DNA of 64,000 bases from assembly GCA_002104905.1 (NCBI GenBank), contig MCFE01000303.1:35328-99327 (forward strand), in the 5' to 3' direction. The DNA comes from Basidiobolus meristosporus CBS 931.73 (Eukaryota; Basidiobolomycota; Basidiobolomycetes; Basidiobolales; Basidiobolaceae). This document shows, piece after piece, positions 32,266 to 42,988 of this stretch. Position 1 is the first letter of the stretch. Every line of letters begins with the position of its first letter. A model generated the notes under the pieces. That model was given only the letters and a program-made list of their open reading frames with translations. It was not told the DNA's origin and searched no databases. A program made the position numbers and the translations under genes.

Positions 32266-32946
32266 TGAGTGACAACCAAGTGCTGAATCTTAGAATTGTC
32301 TAGAGTGCCGGAAATATTAGCAGAGATGTTCTGGTCTAATATTGCTCTTATATATAACTGAGTTGGGGTGATAAAGGCAACAGAGTAGGTTTGCTATGCA
32401 GGCTAGGCTTGGTGTTCTTGAGAGTGCTAGATATGCTAAGCTTCGGTAGAAAATAGAATGCATTTGTTGAATTCTTAATTTTGTTGAGACACACACTAAA
32501 CCAACGGGTCCAGTAAGCTATATTTATACATTTCTGATTGAGTTGCATTAGTAAGCGCCAAGAGACTGGACTAATTGAAATCAATTGGGGTGTTGATAGG
32601 TGAATAAAATAAATGAAAGATTGCCTCATTAATCAGCTGATGTCTTGGCAACAACTAAGTGATTGGATAAATCTCAGATGACTAATCACTTGGAAAGGCT
32701 TAGCAGATCAGTTGAGGATGTAATGACCCCATGAAAATTGATCAGGTGTGACAGCTAAATATAGATTCTGAGAAGTGATAAAATATGCCATAGCAAGGAT
32801 TAGTTATGTTTGGGTTAGGGAAAATCAGTCAGGGTACTAGATTTTCTAAAGGAGTGAAATTGGCCAAGTTTTAAATGTTGATGCACAACATCACTTCCTC
32901 CTGGGAGAGGAGTTTTTTGATATCCTCTGGGTTCCCCTGTGGCTCA
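32266..32946 (-). repeat. 5' LTR of G2
   Basis: Its minus strand begins TGAGCCACAGGGG and ends GTCACTCA. It has diverged from the other LTR at dozens of positions. Confidence 0.75.
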
Positions 32947-34075
32947 GCTGGCACTACATGGCTAGAGTCTCATCTGTCAGTCTTTGCAATAGGTCCTGAC
33001 AATATTCAAGTAAGTTCTTGTAAGCACTGCTCTTAAAGAGGTGTTATAACCTCTTGGTGTGCAAAGTAATGTTCCAAAATCCCACTGTAGACATTGTGAT
33101 AGCATTTATGTTCTCAGAGCTGTTCCTTTGTTGGTCAATGGGATGTCCACTCAGTCCACAATGGAGAATGTGGAGGTAGTGGTAGTCAAATTGCTTTTCA
33201 CTGCAAATTCATCTACCTTACTCAAATGTAGCTCAACTGGGTGCATGTCCAAGTCTTGAAAAGAAACAGCTGATTTCTTGTTGATAATTTTTCTTAGCTA
33301 TGATGGGATTTGGCCTGTTTTGGGCCAGTAGCATTAATTGGTAAGAACTGCAGCATTTTTATTATGCTTCCCTGTCTCTGGCTTGGGCAGACCATCTTCT
33401 CTATACCTTTGCCTTTATCACTGCCACTTTGACAGAGTGCTTCTTGTGGTGACTCTCTTGATCCTTGATGAATGCTGCACTGGCACATCTGTTATTGCCT
33501 GCTTGCCCATTGGTGGCACTAGTCCAGTAACTGGATGCTTTGATGCTACTTGCTTGGAACAATCAGCCCTGCTTGTAATGGGCTCATGAGAAAGCTGTGG
33601 GTTTTTATTTCTGTCAAGTCATTCACTGCTACTGTGACCAGGTGTTTCTTGTAATGTACTTTATGGACTTGTTCCATCCTTCCAGCTGATCATAGTGCCC
33701 AATAGCACCATAGTGTGCCAGATGGTGCCTGATCATGCTACAGAGTGCCAGATGGTGCCATACAGTGCCAATTTGGGATCAAAATTGACATGCATGTGAC
33801 CCTAAGATATCAGATTAATAACAAAATATACAGCACTTTCTGGCACTATGATCAATGGCACAATGTAAGAAGTCTTATTTATTCCTTGTTGCATGCCATA
33901 CTGGTGCATCTGTTTTTACCTGCTTGTCCCTTGCAGGTACTGTCCTGGCAACCTGACATCTCTTTTCTGCTTTTTTGGAACACTCAGCCCTTCTTTCCAC
34001 AGGCCCCTGAGAAAGCTGCTGGTTTTTATTACTGTCAAGTCCTCCGCTACTACAGTGACTAGATGTTTGGGTAAT
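32947..34075 (-). pseudogene. ORF-B fragment, CACTA copy IV (uninserted at the H1 site)
   Basis: Minus-strand sequence parallels the C-terminal part of ORF-B. It reads across the H1 insertion point (LFKSSAYKNLLEYCQDLLQ) with a stop nearby, then the tandem-repeat region, with units at about 33,411, 33,603 and 34,024. A small MITE is inserted at 33,664-33,868. The coding frame is broken throughout. Confidence 0.65.
33664..33868. mobile_element. Small MITE with degenerate H1-type ends
   Basis: The left end GGACTTGTTCCATCC and the right end (reverse complement AGACTTCTTACATTG) resemble the H1 terminal repeat. The interior carries repeated TAGTGCC/AGTGCCAGATGGTGCC phrases and no gene. It interrupts the ORF-B repeat region. 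The duplication is unclear because the flanks are AT-rich. Confidence 0.55.
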
Positions 34076-35222
34076 ATTGATATGTGTGAGTTATGGAGTA
34101 AGCCTCCTGGATCTCACACATTTGACTGCAATACCTTCCATTGTGCCCAGTAAAGCTTGCTATCTTGCTGATGGCTGGGTATCTCTAATGCAGATAATGA
34201 TATACACTTTGATATTATAGCCACTTAGCAGTATTTTGCTGGAAAGCATACAAAGCCCATCCAGCAGTTGATACAGATAGCTATCCAGGTTGGATGGTGA
34301 TACAGGCCTAAATACCAGTGAGACAACCATCAGATTTCTGAACTGATAACATAAAATTGGCAGCAGATTCAGGTTGATGAGAACCAGTGGCCAGCAGGAC
34401 TTACTGCTAGAATACTTGTTTAGTGAGAATCCATCAAGTGCCAAGGCAAAGGCATGGCCATACACACCTTCAAAGTAGCCCTTGCTTCTTAGCTGTTTGT
34501 AATATTTGCCATCAAGTATATCTGATATGTTTGCACTTGATGGGCATTGAGTGTGGTACTTTATAGCTTCACAATATTTGTTGGACTGCATGAGCTTGTT
34601 TAGATGGAGTATCACTGGAATATTTCCAGAACTTGAACTATGCTGCATCATGGGATGATTTTGGCAAGTAGTAGTAGTAAATTTTAAGAGCCCCCATTAC
34701 TGTTATTAGTGAAAACATGGCACTTTATTAGCCACAACATCACATCATTCACTAGTAGAAGGATTACTGGGCTTGCTTGACTTCATAAAGTATCATTGGC
34801 ATTATTTTCCACAGGTGTTGTCTTGTTGAATAATGGAATTTCTCTGGGCTTGTGCAGGGCACTGCTGTTAGGAAAGATAGGCTCCCAATCCATCAGTGAG
34901 CCTGCTTCTTCAGAGCTATAACTCTGCATGCCATATTCCAAAGGCTGGGGTAAGCCTACAGGTGTCACAAACTCACCTGACTCCATTTGTGCAAGGTAAC
35001 AAGTAAAGCCAGGTGCTGTTATAGAAGTATCAAGTGGCTGGCAAGATATTGTTGGTTCAGTAGTGGCTGGTCAAATATGACTTGTGTGGCATAACACTGG
35101 CCATATTCCTTGCAATACTCTTTATGCTGTATACATACCTCATGGCTGAGAGGCTTGCTACAACAAACACAGAGCCCATTTTCTGTTCTCTTACAGTGTT
35201 GAATCAAAGTAGTCTAGTCCAT
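34076..35222 (-). pseudogene. tnp2 transposase, CACTA copy IV
   Basis: Minus-strand pieces include the N-terminus (HCKRTENGLCVCCSKPLSH, with the Cys/His finger), SGEFVTPVGLPQPLEYG, and the tnp2 core (SKSCWPLVLINLNLLP; FRPVSPSNLDSYLYQLLD). Several stops and frame changes and a deletion between 34,680 and 34,750 make it inactive. The start codon reads TAG-ACTAG instead of ATGGAC. Confidence 0.65.
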
Positions 35223-35446
35223 GGGGCAAAAAGTTGACACTCAACAATATAACACTATTATATCACTTTTTTGCCAATATTCATGTGAGTTTAAGATAGT
35301 CTTGTATTTGAGACATTGCAACTATATGAGTGTAATATTTCATTGATGACCTGCCATAGTAAGCATTATAAATAAGGCTGTGGCACCACATACACATGTT
35401 TATGTAACACCAACTCCCCTATGGTTTGACTCACTTCTATATATAT

Positions 35447-36221
35447 ACAGCCAAAAAAAAAAGCAAAGTCATCTAGTTCCCAACCAAACCCCACCACTGA
35501 CAGCAGCAGTAGAACAGTTGGACAACAGCTTGCTTTGGCATTCAGTGCAACAGGTGGGGCTATAACCAAAAAAGACCCTGTGGACAGTGTGCCCATCAAA
35601 GGGAATAATGAGACTCCACAGGCCCTCAGTCAAGTAAGCAATTGGGAATCTCAGAAGAGATGCAAGCTGACCGTAATGCTGAGGCAGATGATAATGTTGC
35701 AAAATCAGTACCTTCAGCTGAAGACCAGCAAGTAGTTGTCACAATATCACTACCACCTGTATTAGCAAGTATGTTGTCAGAGCATACCAAAGCATTAATG
35801 AGGTAATTAGGTGCAGTGGCTGATAGGACAGATGCAATGACCCAGAGTAGTTAGAAAATAGTCCAGAAACAAGATGCGTGGATAAACATGCAGAGCAATT
35901 AGTATTTCAGGTAGAGAAAGCAGAATCATTGCTGCAACAAAGGAACTCAAGTAGCTCTATGTCATAACCAAGAAATAAGCCATTTTCTAGTGTAAAAGCA
36001 GATGAACACCATACAATCTTTGAAGCATAACAGCAGTGTCCAAAGACAAAGCCCTCATAGGAACCTATCACAGCATGGGAGGGAGAAAGCTTAGTGTTTA
36101 TACCAAAGCCGAAAAATCAAAAGACATTGGAGATCTGTGAAGCCATTCAGTGCAATGATGCCAATTGGGCTAATATTCAAGAGGCTATTAGAAGTATAGC
36201 ACACCAACACTATAAGGCTAG
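35447..36221 (+). pseudogene. ORF-B N-terminal part, CACTA copy IV (inverted)
   Basis: Parallel to the ORF-B start of copy I, but the ATG region is changed (ACAGCC for ATGCCA). Recognisable pieces are FSATGGAITKKDPVDSVPIK and VFIPKPKNQKTLEICEAIQ. It is truncated at 36,221 by an LTR fragment. The shared promoter gap with tnp2 (35,223-35,446) is kept. Confidence 0.6.
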
Positions 36222-36614
36222 TATGGTGGTGTATAGGTACAAGGGAGAGATACATTCAACACTTCTCAAGTGCTTTGTGTGTGGGGTGTTCACTGGGTGC
36301 TATAACTTTAAGTAAAAGCTTGCCAGGAATACTTAGGTTCCATCTCTACTCAAGTGTGAACAGGAATAAAGCCACAAGTTTGTCAAGGGAAAACTATTGG
36401 GCCACAATCACCAATATAGTAGGCATCTTAACAAAAGTATGTGCTGGGCTCAGCATCCTTTCAGATGACAGTGTACTAATGCTTCCAACTTCAAAAATAC
36501 AGTAAGCTCTGCCAGCAGAGACCTGATTAGAATGCAGCCATTGTCATCAGTTACAAAGTCAGAAAAGTATCTTTGCCTGTACAAGAACAAACTTGGGATA
36601 TAATTAAATATAAT
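36222..36614 (-). repeat. Partial LTR of the 1,068-bp family, cut by H3
   Basis: It begins TATGGTGGTGTATAGG like the reverse of the solo LTR end and follows it to AAATATAAT, where H3 begins. The last bases AAT (36612-36614) may be one copy of the H3 target duplication. Confidence 0.6.
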
Positions 36615-38640
36615 AGACTTGCTCCATTGTACCATGCCAGGGTGTGTGACACAATACACGGTTGTAAAAAACAATCAGGCGCAATATTATAGCTACCAGT
36701 AGGCAGGATTGTTCTTGAGCAATTGTGCACTATGTAGGACAATCTTGCACACTATGGCACAATCTGACACAATGAGGTTGGCACAGATGATTGCGCCAAC
36801 TTGTAATGTTTGCATCACATGCGTGATTGGATGCCACTATTATGGCAGGTGAAATCTGGTATTTGGATATATTTCTTTAATGTAAATGGAAATAAATGTG
36901 TATCATACTATAAACTACACTGATACTTACCATTTTGGTTACCATCACTCCAATTGGATGGTATCTCAGTGATTAATTGTTGCAAAAAGTATCCAGAAGC
37001 TGGCAGCCTCCAATTGGCTAATTGACTACTAGACAAGCTACTTGATTTGCCATTAAATATCCCATTTTGCCCATTGAGCAAATAAATCCCTGATCCTTGT
37101 GATTGGACAATGTGTCATAGCAAGCACGCAAGCAATCAGGTAGGTGCAAAACAGATCCAATAGCTGCATTGGTATTACACATGATGTATATATATGCAGG
37201 GTATTTATCTATAGGGGTTCTGTCTCAAATGTGAGACAACCTAGATATTACTAACATCAAAAATTTGATGATCACTGATTTGCAATGGCTTGATTTGGAT
37301 TGCAAAGAAAATGGGTTGTTTGGATCTTTACAAATAATAGCAATTCAAAGCTATTGCATCATCTTCTCCTGGGTTTTTTTCTCACAGGGATTACTACTGA
37401 AGTATTTGGTAGTGACTCACTTTGCACACCTATACTACTTCCTGGCTGACTATCATCTTGGCTACTTGTGTATTTGTAGTCAGTATTTTGCCTCCTAGTT
37501 GATGAGTGCAATGCTGCAGCTTGGCCGCTGTAGTGGGGTGACAGTGACACCCACTGACAGATGTGCTCATTCCCTTATTTTCTACTTCCCTATATCTCTA
37601 CTACACTTATTTTAGATTTATCCCATTTGTCTTACCCAATCAGTACTATCCCATAAGCCGGTTGACTATCACACCTGCCTACCTTATTGCATAAGTTACC
37701 CCTCACTTTATGTAAGATTACTAGCTATAAGTGTTTCTATATTAGGCAAGTACCCGCGTCAGTACCCGTGACACATGATCAACCCGTGTCACCATCCCTA
37801 CCATTTTCATACCATATATGGTATCCCCATGTTACACAGGTTTCAGAATACTGATTCCTGATTGGTTGGATGTGCTGTGCCTCTTAGAACCTTCCGGCAC
37901 CTACTTAGAACATTCTTAGGTCATTCTGATGTCATTAAGATTTCTATTGATATCCGGAACCTTCTGGAACACCATGATTAGTAATCACTTAGCCAGTAAG
38001 AAAAGTATATAAGGGAGGCTATCCCTCAACAATAAATCATCATCCCTTTTATCAATATACCAACTTGTTGATTAGTGTGATCACTGCTACCTGCTGCCTG
38101 AACTTCCAACCCTAGACCACAGGACACTCCCAGGAAACCGCGCTGACAGCCAACTGACCTTGGAGGCACTACTTGTGAGGAATACTCAGAGTAGGTATCT
38201 TTTATTATATTTGATTCTTTCCCAAGTTTGTTCTTGTACAGGCAAAGATACTTTTCTGTCTTTGTAACTATTGACCACAGCTGCATTCTTATCAAGTCCC
38301 TGCTGGTGGAGTTTACAGTTGTTTTGACTTTGGAAGCTTTAGTACATTGTCATCTCAAAGGACGCTGAACCCAGCACATACTTTTGTTAAGATGTCAACT
38401 AAGTTGGGGATTGTAGCTCAATAGTTTTCCCTTGACAAGCTTGTGGCTTTATTCCCCTTCACATTAGATTAGAAACAGAACCCAAGTATTCCTAGCAAGC
38501 TTTTGCCAGAGGTTATTGCACCCAGTGAACACCCCACACACAAAACACTTGAGAAGTGTTGGACGTATCTCTCCCTTGGACCTATACACCACCACACCGC
38601 ACTGAATTGCTCCGGATGATGTAACTGAGCCGGCCTAAAT
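36615..38640 (-). mobile_element. PIF/Harbinger-like copy H3, right part only, inverted
   Basis: It starts with the terminal repeat AGACTTGCTCC preceded by AAT. It carries the right non-coding end and the C-terminal part of P2 (37359-37528 and 38597-38640, minus; SSQDDSQPGSSIGVQ, ending VRKKPRRR). The transposase is absent. A 1,068-bp solo LTR is inserted in P2. The inner end is a truncation, followed by CACTA-like sequence to 38,809. Confidence 0.7.
37529..38596 (+). repeat. Solo LTR, 1,068 bp family (copy 2), inside P2 of H3
   Basis: It begins TGTAGTGGGG and ends ACCACCACA, flanked by CCGC on both sides (37525-37528 and 38597-38600). The intact P2 of H2 shows one CCGC at this place. A TATA-like GTATATAAGG (about 38,006) followed by AATAAAT (about 38,030) marks promoter and polyadenylation functions. 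Confidence 0.85.
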
Positions 38641-39290
38641 TAATCAGCTTGTATGTGTACCAATTAACCAAATTAATGAAGCAAGGAGGTAAGGAGTGTC
38701 AAAAAGATGCAAATGCCAACCAATTTACTCCAATACAAAAAGTGATTGAGGGTATACACGTAAAGAGTGAGAAAATTGCCAGAGAGGCAACTAAGAGCTG
38801 TAATGTTTGAGACTTGTTCCATTTTACCATTGCAGGTGTTACAAGTCTTGGTATAAGTGTTGTAGAGGACTAGGGAGTTTAGCTAGTATTGTATTCACTA
38901 AAACTTGAAATGATCTTGATCAAGATTCCATCAGCTTCTTATATACATTTTGCCAGATCAATTACTGACTAATTGTATTTTGTTATGTTGGCTGTGGCTG
39001 ATGACTCATTTGATTGCATCATTATCACCCAATAAGATCCTACCTAATATTTCTATTTCTGTCTGATGATAATCTGCTGATTCATTTGCTGACTAATGCT
39101 ACTGATCTGATAGATAATAGTGAAATACTGATAAGCTAAACATATAACTAATTGATTTGACTTAAAACTGATCTCACTCAAACATTCATGCTACAGATCA
39201 TAGCATTCTCCCCTGCCAAAGTTGAGAGGGTTCTCCTTAATCACTTTTCTTGTGATGCCAATATCTTGATGGTTCAGTATTATCAGCAAG

Positions 39291-42200
39291 TCATGCAAGC
39301 TTGATTCCGTCCCTATGCACTAAGTCTTCCCGGATAATGCCTTGTTTGTCCACTAATTGGTAAGTTGCAAATGAACATTCTCTGATGATCTTGAATGGTC
39401 CTGTCCTTTGTGGCTCAAACTTCTTCCAAGTGTGGTTTCTTAGCAATACAAAGTTCTCAACTGTCAATGCTTCTGGTGCTATAGTCTTATCAAATCTCTG
39501 CTTCATCTTTTCTGCACTTTGAGATACTTTGGCCTGTGCCTCTTGATGTCTTTGTTCCAGTTGCTGGTGCCTACTTGGCTGACTGAGCTCATCTTCTAGG
39601 GCATCTGTAAGCTTTGGTTGCCTGAGATCTCCTGGAATCCTTGGTTCACATCCACACACTAAGTAAATTGGTAATTGCTGGGTGGTGTTGTGTACTCTGA
39701 CTCTGCATGCATAGAGTGCTTGGTCTATATACTCATCCCATCTACTGACAGCTCCATTTGCATATTTGGTCAGCATTTTTCCAAATAATCCATTATACCA
39801 ATCAGTGACTATTAGATCTGGGGCAATATGTCAAGGTTTTCAAGTGTTTGATCTGCTGCATTTCCAGGTAAGCTTCCAATGTCTTTGCCATAGAGTTTGC
39901 ACCTCAATCAGATAGAATCTCTACAGGGCATCCAAACTTCATAAGGATCTCATGGTAGATGAAATTTGCAACTTCTTGCTCACTGGCTATAGGTAGAGCT
40001 TTAGCCACTAGCCATTTAGTGGCATGGTTGATTGCTACTAGGATCCAACAATTGCATTTCCTGGTAGCTTGCAGTCTTCCAATAAAGTTAATTCCCCATC
40101 TTTCAAATGGTCTGACAGTCTCCAAGGGAGAGATTTCAGCAATTCTCTGTGGTTGGCCTTGGTTAATATGGCAATTTGGGCACATTTCACTAGTTTCTCA
40201 ATGTCATGTTTCATTCTGGGCCACCATGCTCTGGCTTTCACAAGGCTATAGGTTCCTTTAATTCCAAGATGTTTGTATCCATTGTGTTGCTTATGTATTA
40301 AATCCAGGCAAGCAACATAAGGGTAATAGGCAATAGGGCTTCCATCAACAATTTGGTAGAATGTTTCATCCTGTACTACAAATTTGTTGGCTTCATCCCA
40401 GATAATCTTCTTGATATCTTCATCCACCTCATCAGGAATGGCTTGGTCCTCCAAGTACTTTGGTAATAGGCTAGGCCAATCTGATTCATGCACCAAGTGG
40501 AGTTGTGCAACTTGTTCTAATCTTGATAAGGTGTCAGCAACCCTGTTATTTTTTCCAGGGCAGTAGACAATCTCCAAGTCAAATTGCTGAATGTATTCAC
40601 TCCATCTTGCCATTCTTCCAGAGAGTACCTTCTGAGTAAATATATACTTGAGGGAGGCATGATCAGTCTTTACAGTGCATTTGACTCCCTCAAAATAGCA
40701 TCACCATGTCTTCAAACAGTTCATTATAGCAAGCATCTCCTTCTCATGCACTGGATAGTTTGTTCTGTGGAGTTCAGTTTCTTGGATTCAAAGGCAACAG
40801 GGTTGTCCTTTCCCTTGTGTTCATGGCTCAACACTCCACCAATTGCATAATCTGAAGCATCTGTGCACAGAGTAAACTCTTTTTGGAAGTCAGGTATTCC
40901 TAAGCTTGGCAGCTTAGCAAGTTCATTCTTGAGTATCTGGAAGGCAGTTTCACAAGCTATGTCCTCCATGTAGGTATTGCCTTTCTTGAGGATATCAGTT
41001 AAAGGGACTGCAATACTTGCAAAGGACTCAACAAATCTCTGATAATAGGAAACCATTCAGAGGAATGATCTGAGCTCTGATATGCTATGGGGCTGCTTCA
41101 GATTCCTGATAACTTCAACCTTCTTAGGGTCCAAGGTTACTCCTGTGCTAGTCACTATGTGTCCCAGATATTCAACATGTTCCTTGAAGAATTCACACTT
41201 GGGTAGCTTACCATAAAGCTTGTTCTTTCTTAGCTTCTTCAAGACCTTTTCAATGTGCACCAAGTGATCATCTTCTGTTGTGCTGTATATCTATATATCA
41301 TCTAGGTAGATTATCACAAACTTGTCTAAGTACTCCTGGAAGCCAGTCCACATCAGGGTCATGAATGTTGCAGGGGCATTGGTGAGGCAAAAACTCACAA
41401 CTAAGTACTTGTAATGTCCATATCTGGTCCTGAAAGCTGTCTTAAGATGTCTTCTGGCTTCACCCTAATCTGGTTGTATCCTGACATGAGGTCAATCTTG
41501 CTGAAAATAGTGGCTCCATTGAGTTGGTCCAAGAGCTCATCAATCCAAGATATTGGGTACTTATTCTTCACTGTAACTGAGTTGAGGGCCCTGTGGTCAA
41601 TGCACATCCTGAGTGTTCCATCCTTCTTCACAAAAATACTGGTGCTCCCCAAGGTGACTTGCTTGGTCTGATATATCCTTGCTCCAGTAACTGATCTATT
41701 TCTCTATTCATCTCTTCCAACTCCAATGGACTCATTCTGTAAGGTGCTTTACTCACTGGAGGGCCATCTCCTGTTTCAATGGCATGATCCACATCTCTGA
41801 CTGGTGGTAGGCTTACAGGCTCTTCTGGAAATACATCTGAATACTCCTTCAAAGAGTCTACTGATTTGGTCCAGAAGCTCAACAATCCAAGGTATGGGGT
41901 ACTTATTCTTCATGGTAAGTATGTTGAGGGCTCTGTGGTCAGTGAGTAATATGGTTAAATATGTGAGAGTTCCCATCCGCTGTTGAGACTGAAGCTGATT
42001 TGATAGGACCAAGTTGATTCCAGCTTTCAAAGCAAATTATTCTGACACTTACTCATGCAATGCTCCTGAGTCAATCATGATCTTGGCAGGTACTCCATTG
42101 ATTACTCCATTCAAGTATAATAGCTTCCCTGAGTTTGAGGTCATCTGGGATAGGTATTTCTCTGTCATACAGAAGGTAAGTTCTGAGTCTTCTTCAAGTT

Positions 42201-42333
42201 CATCCTCTGTGTTACTATGCTCTTTGGCTTCAATATGGTTCTTAATCACTGGTGTCCATTTCTTCTCTGAGGGCAGTACTTTGCAACATGTCCCTACTGG
42301 TGGCAATTGAAGCAAAGTCCTTTCTTCTTGCAT
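39291..42333 (-). pseudogene. G3 protease-RT-RNase H-integrase, many frame breaks
   Basis: From right to left: protease with IMIDSGALHE (42,049 region); an RT leader (DHAIETGDGPPVSKAPYRMSP); RT blocks ([31 protein letters not shown]); the RT thumb (KCEFFKEHVEYLGHIVTSTG); RNase H (FTLCTDASDYAIGGVLSHE and PGKNNRVADTLSRL); the integrase zinc finger (HLGIKGTYS and CAQI, second Cys lost); the integrase core (WGINFIGRLQATR, whose expected first Asp is Asn here; GCPVEILSD) and C-terminal part (WKKFEPQRTGPFKI). A second, diverged copy of the DHRALN-to-DELLDQ block lies at about 41,850-41,935. Numerous stops and frameshifts show it is dead. Confidence 0.8.
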
Positions 42334-42988
42334 TCTTCCAAGGTAGGATTCTTCTGCATAGCATCTATTTCCATTGGCACTGCTTCTGATTGTCTTCTTT
42401 CATAGTGATTGTAGCCGCTCTGATTAGTCATTGTAGGCTTCCCAACTCCAAACATAGTTGAGTCATAGTCAATGGCAATCATAATAGCTTCTTCAATAGT
42501 CTGAGGTCTTTGATAATTCCCTTCCTACAAGTTCTTTCTTTCAACCCATCAATAAAGTGTTCAACTTGATCCAGAGGGTCCATTCTTTCAATTTGCCCAA
42601 GTAGACATCTATATTCATAGATGTACTCTTGGACCATTCCTTTCTGTCTAAGTGTCTTCAACGTTCTTCTCAGTAGTGTCTGCTGGTGTGGGTGCTCAAA
42701 GGCATCCTGAATTTCCAACACAAACTCATCACAGGTAGGGATTGTAGAGCATCCCATCATAGTGGCTGACCTGATCTTGTTGTGGTACCACTGTAAAGCT
42801 ACATCTGTCAGGTAGGAGGTTGCATAATATAACTTGCTTTCTGGAGCAATTCTCTTAGCCTTGAGAGCTTCTTCAATCTGGTAGAGCCAAGTTCCCAGGT
42901 TTTCATTGACTCTACCATGATACTGGTTGACCTTCACGCTAAAGTTGCCCTTGACAGGGTTTTGCTGGCTTTGGGCCATGGTAGTCAT
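42294..42988 (-). pseudogene. G3 gag
   Basis: The frame from ATG 42988 gives 169 codons with a retrotransposon Gag pattern (VNENLGTWLYQIEEALK; VALQWYHNKIRSA; LDQVEHFIDGLKERTC). It then continues in another frame to a CCHC-like knuckle beginning CFNCHQ, interrupted by a stop before GHVAKYC. Gag would bind element RNA and form particles. It is frameshifted near 42,480. Confidence 0.75.

Larger units (their letters stand above)
27066..32946 (-). mobile_element. Ty3/Gypsy chromovirus G2 (old)
   Basis: Two 681-bp LTRs in the same orientation, clearly diverged from each other, flank gag, protease, RT, RNase H, integrase and a chromodomain on the minus strand. No matching target duplication is seen: the left flank is tnp2 sequence and the right flank is ORF-B sequence. 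Recombination after insertion is therefore likely. Confidence 0.85.
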
